Source: Cinclus cinclus (lineage: Eukaryota > Chordata > Aves > Passeriformes > Cinclidae). From it: DNA of 64,000 nucleotides. Each line of letters opens with the position of its first letter. Position 1 is the first letter of the stretch. Location of the stretch: positions 13,818,347 through 13,882,346 of the forward strand of contig NC_085047.1 in the NCBI RefSeq assembly GCF_963662255.1. Direction: 5' to 3'. The translations under genes and the position numbers were made by a program. The notes under the pieces are model-generated. The model saw nothing but the letters and a program-made list of their open reading frames with translations, made no database searches and was not told where the DNA came from. Below, one piece after another: positions 22,301 to 32,996 of the stretch.

Positions 22301-24058
22301 CCTCTTTTTGGCAACAAAATATTAAGACCTTGAATTGAATTGAATATAGTCACTGACAAAGCAAAATGTGCCCAAAGGGCCCATCAAATATAGGGAGAAA
22401 ATAATGTGTTTGCCAGCTACACATTGATGTAGAATATTGCTTTGACTGAGACTTCTTTGAGGGCATCAATATCATAAGAATATGCTGCAGTCAAACTTTT
22501 GGAATATGTTAGTTACTTATTTTTCTGAAATGCCAAAGAACCCACCTCAATAGCATTGCACAGGCTTGCTACATTTCAATAACTGCTCCCCAAGACAGAA
22601 ATCTGAACTAAAAAATCCCAGATAGAAAACATTGAAAGCAGGATAAGTGAAATGACATTCCAAATTCCCTAATACTCAATTGAATTTTAAATACTAGTGT
22701 TGAAGTATAAACCCAGCATAGACTTTACAATACAATTTAAAAGTCATGTCAGTTGCCACAGACTAAAGTGAGGAAAAGGTCATATTATTCATCTTTATCA
22801 TTCTTTATGCAACAATATTGTCATTTAATAAAAGTACTAAAAAAAGCTTCTATCCATCTGTAGTATGCACTGGATTAAAATGTCCCTGCCTCATACCCTG
22901 CATTACAATAACAACTTTATTATTAAATCACCTGTACTTTTATCTTTTGTTATTACAGGATCAATTCCAGAGCTCTTCTCACAAATTAAATCCTTGTGTT
23001 GAAACACATGTGTGACAGTACCTATAGGGCCAAAATGACATGTGATGTTTTGTATCCAACCTAAGGAGAAATCTTACTTCTTTGAGATTTTGCCACCACT
23101 GCTCATGTCTTTATGAATATTTTGGTATAGATTTCTATTTTTTTTTCTATTTTTTTTTCTTGAATTGAATGAAGGTAAGAAAATAGAGATTCTGATGTAA
23201 TAACATAAGTCCCAGTTGATTTGAGAAGACTCAAAATATTATGGAAGAGACTGCAAAACTGAAAGATCTAGCAACAATGATGTGGTAGATCCTCCTGCAA
23301 TATGTGAAATGTGGTCACTGGCTGGTCTTCTGGATAATTTTACCGCTTCAGCTCCAATTCAGTTCCATTTTTCTCATCAGTCCTGAGCTGTCTTAGCTTC
23401 CTATCAAAACCAACACTCCAAACTGTTGCCAATTTAGATTTTTCAACTTACTGTTTAATATAGATGTGATTGTGAGTAGCTATTTTTCTCCAAAATAAGG
23501 TGTCACAAATGGAAGACTTGTAAATATAAGTCTTCTCTATAGTGGTGACAAGCCTTGTTTTCTTGCTAGCAGGATATTTGAATTGTACTGCTTGGCTGCA
23601 GAATCTCACGCTGTGCTGCTGCATTCAGAAACCATTATCACTGCAGGAAATAATAGCAAGTGGATATATTAATTAGGAGTTTTGAAAAGTAATGATGAAG
23701 ATAAGATTTATCTATGTCTCTGTGATTCACAGCTATGTGAAACAGAGTTGCTATGGAATGACATAGTAATTCAAGTCACTGCATTTTATTGTAAATAAAT
23801 TCATCGGATAATAATGTGGGCTAGGAAGAAATACCTAGAAAGATAAAGTTAAACAAGGCTATTTGACAATGAATTCATAAGAGAGGCTTACCATGGGCCT
23901 TGGACAAACCCCTGGATATTATTTCTTCATCACATATTGGGGTCAGCAGCTAATATTTCTCAGAGGATAATGATTAAAGGAGGCAAAGCTTCTGGTGATG
24001 TCTAACCATTACCACTGTTACCACTAAAACTTGAAGAATTAATTAAAAACATAAAGGG
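19389..24058. other. unique AT-rich sequence, no gene seen
   Basis: The longest plain stretch in the first half. It holds short T runs (20650-20672; 23140-23160, where CTATTTTTTTTT is doubled) and short doublings such as GAATT/GAATT near 22332. No repeat family and no exon recognised. Confidence 0.55.
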
Positions 24059-24122
24059 TTTAGATTGTATATTAGCTTTATATTTTAGATTGTATAATAG
24101 CTGTATATTTAGATTGTATATT

Positions 24123-24124
<2 letters not shown>
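24059..24124. repeat. three imperfect tandem copies of a ~24-bp AT-rich unit
   Basis: The core TAGATTGTATA-TTAGCT-TATAT occurs three times in a row with small differences (24061, 24087, 24110). The last copy runs straight into the AT microsatellite. Confidence 0.75.

Positions 24125-24180
<56 letters not shown>
24125..24180. repeat. (AT)28 microsatellite
   Basis: 56 bp of perfect AT dinucleotide. It abuts a CR1 fragment with no base between them. Confidence 0.97.
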
Positions 24181-24182
<2 letters not shown>

Positions 24183-24368
24183 CTTCAACCAAGAGGTTGT
24201 CAAACACTTCCACAGGCTTCCCAGGGAAGGGGTAGACTTACGAGTCCTGTAGGTATTTAAAAGATGCATAGATGTGTGTGTCATCTGGGGACATGGTTTA
24301 GTGGTGGACTTGGCACTGCAGATGGACTTGATGATTTTAAAGGTCTTCTCAACCTAAATTGTTTTAAG
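24181..24368 (+). mobile_element. short CR1 LINE tail, plus strand
   Basis: Starts inside CR1 at TTCTTCAACCAAGAGGTTGT. It continues through CACAGGCTTCCCAGGGAAGG, GGACATGGTTTAGTGGTGGA and GGACTTGATGATTTTAAAGG, and ends near TCTCAACCTAAATTG. This is the 'ggcatggtttagtggtgg' type of avian CR1 3' end. Only 188 bp are left. Confidence 0.92.
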
Positions 24369-24910
24369 ATGTCACTTAAAATATCATGATCTAAGACTAT
24401 TAAACATTAGCAGTTGAAACAAACCTTATCAGTTTCTATCAATTTTAAAAGTCTATTGCTAAATAAATATGACGATAGAAGAAAAGGAGGAGTATGTAAA
24501 TTTTCAGCATTGCTAGACTAAGGTGGATATAATTCAGAAAGCCTCATTTTTTTCCAGTCCTCAAAGCTTCATTCAGCTTCCTGAAATACCTACCTCATCC
24601 TTGTTATTGGATGATTTTAACAATGAACCCAACAAACAACATAATTATCTAGATAAATACTTCCACTTTTGGCAATAAGTTTTGCTTCAATGGGAATTGA
24701 AAATCAAAATCTTTCCTCATACGTAAAATCTGAATAAAGCCAATATAACTGTGCTAGTATTTCATTTGAATCTGGCCATCAGTTTGTGTCTAACACAGAA
24801 AAGAGATTCAGTTGTGTGGAAAGAAACAAGCAAAAAATCTCAAATATAGCTTGGGATAAACTTTAGACTTTTACAAAATATTTGGGGTTCTGCAGGGAAA
24901 GTACAAGAAA
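24369..24910. other. unique AT-rich sequence
   Basis: Nothing recognised between two CR1 tails. Confidence 0.55.
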
Positions 24911-25182
24911 CAGTCTCTTCAAGGGACTATTTATTGAAACATTGCTTCTAATTAAAAGAGACTAGGTTAAGATTAGCTATGAGGAAAAAATCTTGACTGC
25001 AAGGGTGATGGGGTCCTGGCACAGGTTGCCTGGAGAAGTTGTAGATGTGTTCAAAGTCATTTTGGATGGGGATGTGAACAACCTGGTCTAGTGGAAGATG
25101 TCCCTACTCACGTCAAGGGGTTGGAAAGAGATGATCTTTAAGGTCCCTTCAAATCCAAAGCATTCTATGACTCTGTGACTGT
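24911..25182 (+). mobile_element. CR1 LINE 3' fragment, plus strand
   Basis: Landmarks: AATTAAAAGAGACTAGGTTA near 24950, TTGACTGCAAGGGTGATGGG near 24993, GGCACAGGTTGCCTGGAGAA near 25018, ACAACCTGGTCTAGTGGAAG near 25078, GATGATCTTTAAGGTCCCTT near 25130, and the terminal ATTCTATGACTCTGTGAC, which preserves the CR1 3'-end ATTCTATGA octamer-like repeat. Confidence 0.94.
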
Positions 25183-25266
25183 TGGATACAAATTCAGTTT
25201 GAAATGCTGCCATAGTTTTCACTGTCCTTCCTAAATACACACACAAGTAGAGCTGTGTGTTTTCTC

Positions 25267-25307
<41 letters not shown>

Positions 25308-26482
25308 GCATGCCGAAGTTTTCCTCGGTTATGTCATCTCTGTATACATGGCAAGTCCAGGTATATCTTTTCCTCCTGGCTCACCCTATATTTAGAATAG
25401 AAAAATAAGGTGTGACTGCTATGAGAGACAGGCAATACCTGGCAATATGCCAGGATATTCAACAGATAGTCTGGATAGTCAACAGATTAATGTGACTGGA
25501 AATCTGCTGTTCCACAGCAGCTTTTGAAAAAGTCTGGTGATGAACAAAGAAGGAAATTATGTAAATCACATGTGATTGTGATTGACTGTGATTGGAACAA
25601 GCATTGAAGAAGAAGGGTAAGAAAGTCTAAAGACGATCTCAAACACAAGGCTGGAGCACAAGAGTGGAGTGAGATACTCAGTAGAGGTGGCCTTTGTGAA
25701 TACCCTTTTTTAAATGTACACATCCAACTCCTAGTGCCTATCCCAGAATTTAGGAACACCTGATGTATCTGTTTACTTTCCTGTAAGACATGTTATAAAA
25801 TAAAAGAATTGCCATGCTTTTCCTATATCAGTAATGAAAAATAGTTCTTCCTGGGAATCCTAGGCTTTAGGACATAAAATGAATTCTTATTTGGTGATTG
25901 TGCTGAGTCAATATTTATGGTCCACAAAGTATAGTCTGTAATCCTGTGAGTTCTATGTAAATAGCATAATGAATTTAAATGTCAATTGTCTCTTTCAGAC
26001 TTCACCTATCCTGAATGATAAATTACACAGCAAACTTTTCTGAGAAACACATTTATTTTTTTTAGAATGTTAAAAATAGTTATGAAACTTAAATTACCTT
26101 TCCTTTAGAAGAGATTCACACAAAACCAGTGTCCATAATATGCACTTCAACAATGTTTTTTGTATTGAGTCTCAGTCTTATAAACTCTTATGCAGATTTT
26201 TAACTTCATTCCCCAGAGACAAACAGGTGATTTCACTTCTCCAGGTGAGATATTCTCTTTGTAGTTGCCAGGCATTCAGCTCAGCTTGTACAAATATCCA
26301 TATGAGCAAAAATGCAATGTATTTGCAACACTATCTAGCACAAGGAATTAAAGAGGATGAAGTCATCTCAGATTCAGAGATTGCTTGCTTCCTGATTTAC
26401 ATAAACATTGCAATGTATAAGTGTTGGCTTGAGAGAATTGAAAAGTGTCTGAAAATATTTTGTATCCTTCTGTGAATAACCC
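25183..26482. other. unique AT-rich sequence with a GT microsatellite
   Basis: Apart from the GT tract nothing is recognised. A plus-strand open frame of about 110 codons at 26140-26475 lacks any feature of a known protein. Confidence 0.55.
25267..25308. repeat. (TG)n microsatellite
   Basis: About 20 TG dinucleotides with a single TT interruption at 25281-25283. Confidence 0.95.
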
Positions 26483-26483
26483 T

Positions 26484-26542
26484 CCCCCCCCCCCCCCCCC
26501 AAAAAAAAAAACCCAAACAAATAAAAAAAGAAAAAAAAAACC
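26484..26542. repeat. C17-A11 homopolymer junction and A-rich tail
   Basis: A run of 17 C (26484-26500) is followed directly by 11 A (26501-26511) and an A-rich stretch broken by CCC, C, T and G, ending in CCC near 26540. A poly(C)-poly(A) junction of this length is prone to sequencing error. Confidence 0.9.
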
Positions 26543-27380
26543 CTGTGAAAATCCAAAGCATTTGTGCTAGCTAAGGTATTTTAGACAATACATTGGGTAA
26601 GTATAATAGTATATAAAAGATACAAGAAGATATCTATCATTTCCTGTCATTTACTATGAGGCCAGTAATTCTCTGCTGTTGCCTCTACTGCACATTTCCC
26701 AGTAATTCCACAGTGAATAATTCCTATTTATCATAGAGTTCTTCATGAAGACACTTCCAGGTTGAAGCTTGATGTTATATAGTCATGAAAATCTGAGATG
26801 TTTAAAATGTGCAGGAGAGGCAATAGGGAATGCATTGTAGGGACATTCATTAAGGGTCTATACAGAGAGGTTTATCCTGTTGCTCTGATGTTTCCCTCTT
26901 TATTAAACCATCAGTGTAGTAAAGGCTAGACTGTCTTCTGTCCTAGAAGATAATCTGTATGCATATCATCTGGCCAGATGTTAAAACAATCCACCCTTGT
27001 CTTTTTATTATTCCAAGCAAATTGTTTTACTTCTGCTTTATCATTCATGAAACTCACTATCAATTGATTGTTACATCATGCTCCTACCAGAAATGGAGGT
27101 TAAATCCCCACAATCATTTGTGTAAATTGGGATAAACTTCTAGCCATGCATGCCAGCCTGAATCCTCCCCAGCTCTGATGGAGATTAAAAGGCAGTAAGA
27201 ATTATAGAGGCAAGAGCAAAAGCAGAATTTTGGGTGCCAGTTTCAGCATCAATAAAGTATCATTAGTCTACAAATTTATAGTTCAGCACAGATTGAATTG
27301 TGTGCATATTTAATTCTAATAGTATTGAACTTTGTGATATTATTAAAATCTGATGGGAGAAATGGAAAGTTAAGGAGAGA
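26543..27380. other. unique AT-rich sequence
   Basis: Nothing recognised. The last 50 bases become purine-rich towards the AGAGG array. Confidence 0.55.
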
Positions 27381-27850
27381 AGATAAGAGAAAAGAAGAAG
27401 ATAAGAGAAAAGAGGAGAGGGGAGGAGAGGAGAGGAGAGGAGAGGAGAGGAGAGGAGAGGAGAGGAGAGGAGAGGAGAGGAGAGGAGAGGAGAGGAGAGG
27501 AGAGGAGAGGAGAGGGGAGGAGAGGAGAGGGGAGGAGAGGAGAGGAGAGGAGAGGAGAGGAGAGGAGAGGAGAGGAGAGGAGAGGAGAGGAGAGGAGAGG
27601 AGAGGAGAGGAGAGGAGAGGAGAGGAGAGGAGAGGAGAGGAGAGGAGAGGAGAGGAGAGGAGAGGAGAGGAGAGGAGAGGAGAGGAGAGGAGAGGAGAGG
27701 AGAGGAGAGGAGAGGAGAGGAGAGGAGAGGAGAGGAGAGGAGAGGAGAGGAGAGGAGAGGAGAGGAGAGGAGAGGAGAGGAGAGGAGAGGAGAGGAGAGG
27801 AGAGGAGAGGAGAGGAGAGGAGAGGAGAGGAGAGGAGAGGAGAGGAGAGG
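27381..27850 (+). repeat. (AGAGG)88 microsatellite with degenerate leader
   Basis: Two copies of an 18-bp purine unit (AGATAAGAGAAAAGAAGA, 27381-27398, and a variant 27399-27416) lead into 88 pentamers from 27411 to 27850. All are AGAGG except three GGAGG units at 27421, 27516 and 27531. The last 63 units (27536-27850) are perfect and the right border is abrupt. The 210-codon open frame through it is a repeat artefact. Confidence 0.97.
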
Positions 27851-29865
27851 TTTCTTGTGTATTCAGATGCTCATGTTCAAGCCCATATTTATACCATCAG
27901 TCAGGAAATTGCAACTTCAGGAGGATATAAATATAAAAGAGTTTTTCAAACATGCTGCTTCTACTGCAACTCTTTCATTGGGTCACTGATAAATCTGTTT
28001 AATTGTAACCTCCTGACTTCATTTCAAAAATGAATATAAATATTATTCAGGACTGTCACTGTCAAGTTGCATGTATAATTAAATCTCTGTATCGTTTTGT
28101 ATAAAAAAATATATTGTCACTCTGTTTCCCAAAATTTCTTTGCTTTGTTGGGGTTTTCTATTTGCTTATTTTGTTTTGTTTAATGAAATAAAAGCAGTTC
28201 TATAGTAACTTAGCTTCTTATAGTAATTTAAATTTTACTCTAATGATTTTTGTGCTACATTAATTTTGTAATTAAGAGTGAGAATGGAGATTATGGCTGG
28301 AAACATTCACAAGCCAGACTTCTAATTCCTTGATTAGCTCCTGGCAGCAGAATTGAAAACAGACAATTTGATTTGTTTTCCCCATGGGAATGACACAGGC
28401 ATGAAGAGAAGTTAGCAGAAAAAAATGAAAAACCAAATCCTAAATGTCCACCTGTGGCCCAAAATATTAAAGCAGTTAAATCTAGTTTCTAATGTAATAG
28501 ATCTTCATGTGAATTCTCAAGCATTATTTACCAACAATGACAAAATATTACAAGAAAAATGCAAGATTTCTTCATGCATTACATTATTTTATGGGAGACA
28601 TTGGTGTTTAAACTTAAAAAAATAGTTATGCATATTCTGAATAATTTGAGTAATATTTTCTAGGTAAGGACAATATGCTTGCTCCAGTTTCCACAGAAAT
28701 CAATGCTCCTTTCTTTTGAATTTATGCGACTCAACTTTAGATGCAGTTCAATATGTAATTTTGTCATGCCACTCCAGTTAGATTCTTCACAGTAGAGAGA
28801 CTTCTTTAGCCTTAGATGATATGAGAGGAGTGACATCGAAATGAAAAAAAAAAAATTATATTAGTTCTTTTAGCCTATAAAATTTGTTGTTTGGAAAATG
28901 TATGGATCTCTGTGGTTCATGCATCAACACTAAATAGCAAGAGAGAGTTGCTTTCTCAAATTTTGAAGATATGACCTTTATAGTTTTTCCACAAAAGCCC
29001 TCAATAAAATTTCTTCATGCTTTTATTGAATCAGGTTCCTGTCTATGCTCAAATGAGATTTCTTGAACCTTGCAACTCAAGGAGAAAGAACTGAGCATTT
29101 CACACATTAATAAATGATAGTTTGTCTTGGTTAGTATAGAGAAAAGTCAGGAAGTCATAAATTCCCAAATGAAGTACTCTATGTATTCTACCACATTAGA
29201 GTCCAGGATAACATGAAATTCAATATTCATTCAGAAAGCACAGCAGTGTTCATAAAATACTGAGTTATGTAGTTTTAAATGCTTTATTTTCAGTGGGCCA
29301 GAGATATAAATTATTTATTTTTCTGTGCATGCATTTGAAAACTTCATTATTCTTTGTGAACAGAAAGGAGAAAAGGTATATTACTGTTTGGATATATAAA
29401 TTTTACAGCCACGCTGCACAAATTGTAGATTGTTCACACATGTGATTGTCTATAGGTTTGCACTTGCATTACTTAGAACTACAACAATTCAGACTTGACA
29501 GGTTCTTTGGCACTGCTGTAGTAAATACAGTTTAATAACAGGAGTGTATAGAGATAGAGACTTAATAAATATGTTTTGACTACTTGCAAAAACTGTCTCC
29601 CTTGGACAAGGATTTTGGAAAGCAGCCCTTGAGTAAATTCAGCATTATGGCTGAGAGGCAAAGGATACCATCAGGTACCTGCTTCCAGATGTTAATCTTC
29701 ATCTATGGGGACAGCAGACTCAAAAACTACCGGAGTAATTTTTCAGAGTCCCATTTCTCTGCCCTGTGAGGAAATGCAACACATGGTTTTATCCTGCCTA
29801 ATTCATAACACTCAAGGGAGACACTGGTTTTCCTCACTCTGATTATTTGCATGTCAGTTACAGAT
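27851..29865. other. unique AT-rich sequence, no gene seen
   Basis: No repeat family or exon recognised. An A run lies at about 28843-28854. Confidence 0.55.
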
Positions 29866-31735
29866 TCACAAAATGGTTGAAGTCTAAAGAAAGCTCTGGA
29901 GATCATCTGATCCAATCATCTTGCTTTAGAAGCTTCATCCAGAGTAGGTTGTCCAGAGCTACATCCAAATACTTTTTGAATATCTCCAATACTCCTCAAT
30001 CTCCTTGAGAAATCATCTCCATTGCTCAATGTCACAGTAAAAAAACCCGACTATTCCTACAGTTCCTGTTTCAGTTTCTGTTTATTGCCTCTTGTCTTGT
30101 CATTAGACACTACTGTAGAGAGTCGTGCTGCTTCTAGATCCACTTTTCATGTATTTATATTAATTGATAAGATCCCCTCTGAGATCATACAGTTCTCAGC
30201 CTTTCTTCATAGGAGAGATGCTCCAGTTCCTTAGTCATTGTACTGGCCCTTCACTGAGCTCTGTCCAGAAGGGACTTCACAGATTTCTTGTGTTGAGGAG
30301 CCCAGAACTCACAAGTATGGCAACATATCTGGAATATAGACAGTGCTCCAAGTAGGAACTCAACAGTCCCGAGTACAAAAGGACATCCTACCTGCCAGCA
30401 ACACTGTTGTTACTATTTCAAATGCAGCCCAGGATACCATATGCTTTCTTTGTCTTGAGGGAAGGTTCATTGTTCATTTCCACCCTGGTGTCCATCAGCT
30501 CCCATGGCCCTTTTCCGTAGAGCTGTTTCCTGTGTGGCTGCCCCCCAGCATGTATTACTGCAAAGGATTTGTAATACCCCTGTGTGGAGTTCCGTGAAGT
30601 TCCTTATCCAATTTCTCCAGTTTCTCAAGGTCCCTCTCCTGGCAACATGAATTTTTGGTGTATCAGCCACTCCTCTCAGATTTGCTTTATTAGCAAAGTT
30701 ACTGAGTGTAAATTCTGCCACATCATGCAGATCATTACAGAAAATGTTATACAGGATCTGACCTAGCATGGAAAACTGGGACACCCCTCTGGTTACTGCC
30801 CCATGACTGGACTTCATGTCACTGATCACCGCCCTCTGGATCTGACCATCCAGCCATTTTCCAATGTACCTCCACTGTCTGCTCATCCAGCTCATACTTG
30901 ACCAACTTCTCGGTGAGGATTTTGAGGGGGGAAATATAAAACTCTTGCCAAAGCCATCCACAGCTCTCCCTTCATCTAATGATACAATAAATTAATTGTT
31001 GAAGGTCATAAGATTGGGAAAGAATGACTTCTTCTTGCTGAATACATGTTGACTACTCCTGTTGGACTTGTATTTCACATGTCTAGAAGTGGTTCTCAGG
31101 ATTAGCTGGTCCATTACCTTCGCAGGCTTTGAGGTTAGACTGATTTCTCTATAGTTTCAAGTTCTCCTTTCTGCCTTTTCAGAAGTTAGGAGTAACACTT
31201 CCTTTCCTCTATTCTTCAAGCACCTCTCTCAATTGCCATGATCATTCCAAGATTGTCAAAAATTGCCTCTTAAGGACATCAACCAGCTCCCTCAGAACTC
31301 ATCCCATCTGACCCCTTGAATCGATAAATGCGTAATCCGCTGAAGTATTTGTAACCTGATCATCTTTGACTAAGGGCATGCATTTCTTGCTCCAGACTCT
31401 CCCTGTGGTTTCTGAGGTCTGGCTCCATGAAGACTGGTCTTGCTGGTAAGGACTGATGTGAAGAAGATATTCAGCCTTTACTATGATCTGTGTAACCAAG
31501 TCTCCTGTCTCACTCAGCTGTGCACTGACATGTTCTCTGGTCTTCTTTTTATTTCCTGGTGACTTAAAAAACCCATTCTTCTTGTCTTAGACATCTTTTG
31601 ACAGAATCAATTCTGTCTGGGTTTTGTCCTTCCTAATCCACTGCCTGCATGATCAGTCTCAACATTCCTCCAGGGTAACCTGTCCATACTTCCTTCCACC
31701 TTTTATATACTTTCACCCTGCTTCCACCTTCTGTA
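29866..31735 (-). mobile_element. long CR1 LINE copy, minus strand, dead
   Basis: At about 1.9 kb this is the longest CR1 in the window. On the plus strand it begins with a worn CR1 3' end (TACAGATTCACAAAATGGTTG). It runs through AGGAGAGATGCTCCAGTTCC near 30208, CATATGCTTTCTTTGTCTTG near 30440, the RT region (30655-30990), GGACTTGTATTTCACATGTC near 31066 and the upstream segment ending with CTCCAGGGTAACCTGTCCAT near 31668. It covers the 3' part of ORF2 from the RT domain onward plus the UTR. Many indels show that it is old. Confidence 0.88.
30655..30990 (-). pseudogene. reverse transcriptase remnant of CR1 ORF2
   Basis: Read on the minus strand, a 164-codon open frame (30961-30467) keeps the RT landmarks in order: GKWLDG (residues 34-39), then GVSQFSMLGQILYNIF (59-74), equivalent to the LINE RT block 'GVPQGS-LGP-LFNIF', and TLSNFANK (85-92) where an active enzyme has FADD. 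The catalytic Asp pair of motif C is therefore lost, and the motif A stretch upstream (normally 'DFSKAFDT') is reduced to GFGKSFIF. The frame's end runs out of homology. It cannot encode an active reverse transcriptase. Confidence 0.82.
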
Positions 31736-32089
31736 TGTATCAAAGGATTAATTTCAAACCCATTTTTCTGTGTATCACTGCCCACTTTGAGCTTGGAGTT
31801 GGACAGAAACTTAGAAAATTAAGATTAGTCAGGAAGATTAATATTTACAGGAAGAGCACCATTCTTCCTTTAGGGGGAGAAGATCAGTTTCATCACTTCC
31901 TTTCTCAAAAAAACTTTAAAAGTCTTAAATATTTTTTCCAGCTCCATCCACGCATCTCATAAATGTAAAGAACTCTACTTCCTTTTTTGGCAAGTGGCAC
32001 AAAAATTTTACAGTATGCTTATTCATCAGTGCCAGTGATCCAAGGTTTTTTAAGGAGAAAAACATATTTATATGTTGCATATGTTATTT

Positions 32090-32129
32090 ATATGTTTCTG
32101 CATATGAAAAACATATGCAGAAAACATAT
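32090..32129. repeat. inverted repeat / hairpin
   Basis: Two arms of 17 paired bases with one bulged A enclose a five-A loop: ATATGTTTCTGCATATG (32090-32106), loop 32107-32111, then CATATGCAGAAAACATAT. The inner 12 base pairs are perfect. Confidence 0.85.
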
Positions 32130-32970
32130 CAATTATTTTTCATGGTTACAGTTTTCCTTTTACATAATCTACCTCTCTTAATTGGTAGAACTGAGTGTTC
32201 TAGTTATTTGATTACACAAAAACTAATCATAGACATTTTTAGTCCTCAAGGTTGGAGAAAAAGATACTTTAAAAACTAATTTTAACTCTTCCAATGAATC
32301 TGAAAAGTAGAAAAAAATGCAAAGATTTTGCTTTGTTTTGCTTTGTTTTATTATTTACTCTAAGGTAATGTTATTTTTAAAATTAATATTAATTTTATTC
32401 AAGGGTCCTGATTTGTATTTCTGGAATGCTTTGTTTTTACAACAGTGTTTATATCTGTAGGGTTTTTTTGTTTTATTGGCTGAATGTTATGCCTAAAAAT
32501 ATCCAGCACCAGACATTTTTAATAGGAAAGATAGAAGATTGATTTCATGGTCATTTACCTGACACTAAAATGTCATGTATCCATGTCTAAAAGTCCTAAA
32601 GCTGCCATCAAATTGGATTATAAAAAAACAGAGAATGTAATCAATGTGAAATGAATTTTAAAGGCTTTATTAATAGCTTAGATGAAAATAAAATTTGAGT
32701 ATTTATACTGTGTCTATATTGTTTTCACCTTCTAGCCACTGTTATCTTAAAGCTGAGTTTTTAAAATTAAATAACTGATTAATCCAGAACTAATTGCCCT
32801 TAATCAATGCCAACTGCTTGATTTTGTCACATTGCTTCTCAAATATACAGCAAGCAAAAATACATGGTGTAATCTGCTGCTGTTTAGAAAAAAACCTGTA
32901 TCTTAAAAAAACCTTATATTTTAAAAACTATAACTGTACTAAACTGTACCACTGTTTAACTGTAGTCCAA

Positions 32971-32996
32971 AAAACAAACAAACAAACAAACAAACA
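32971..32996. repeat. (AAAC)6 microsatellite
   Basis: Perfect AAAC/CAAA tetranucleotide run of about 26 bp. Confidence 0.9.

Noticed and set aside
27298..27930. 210-codon plus-strand open frame rich in R, G and E
   Set aside because: It is the translation of the AGAGG microsatellite with short unique flanks.
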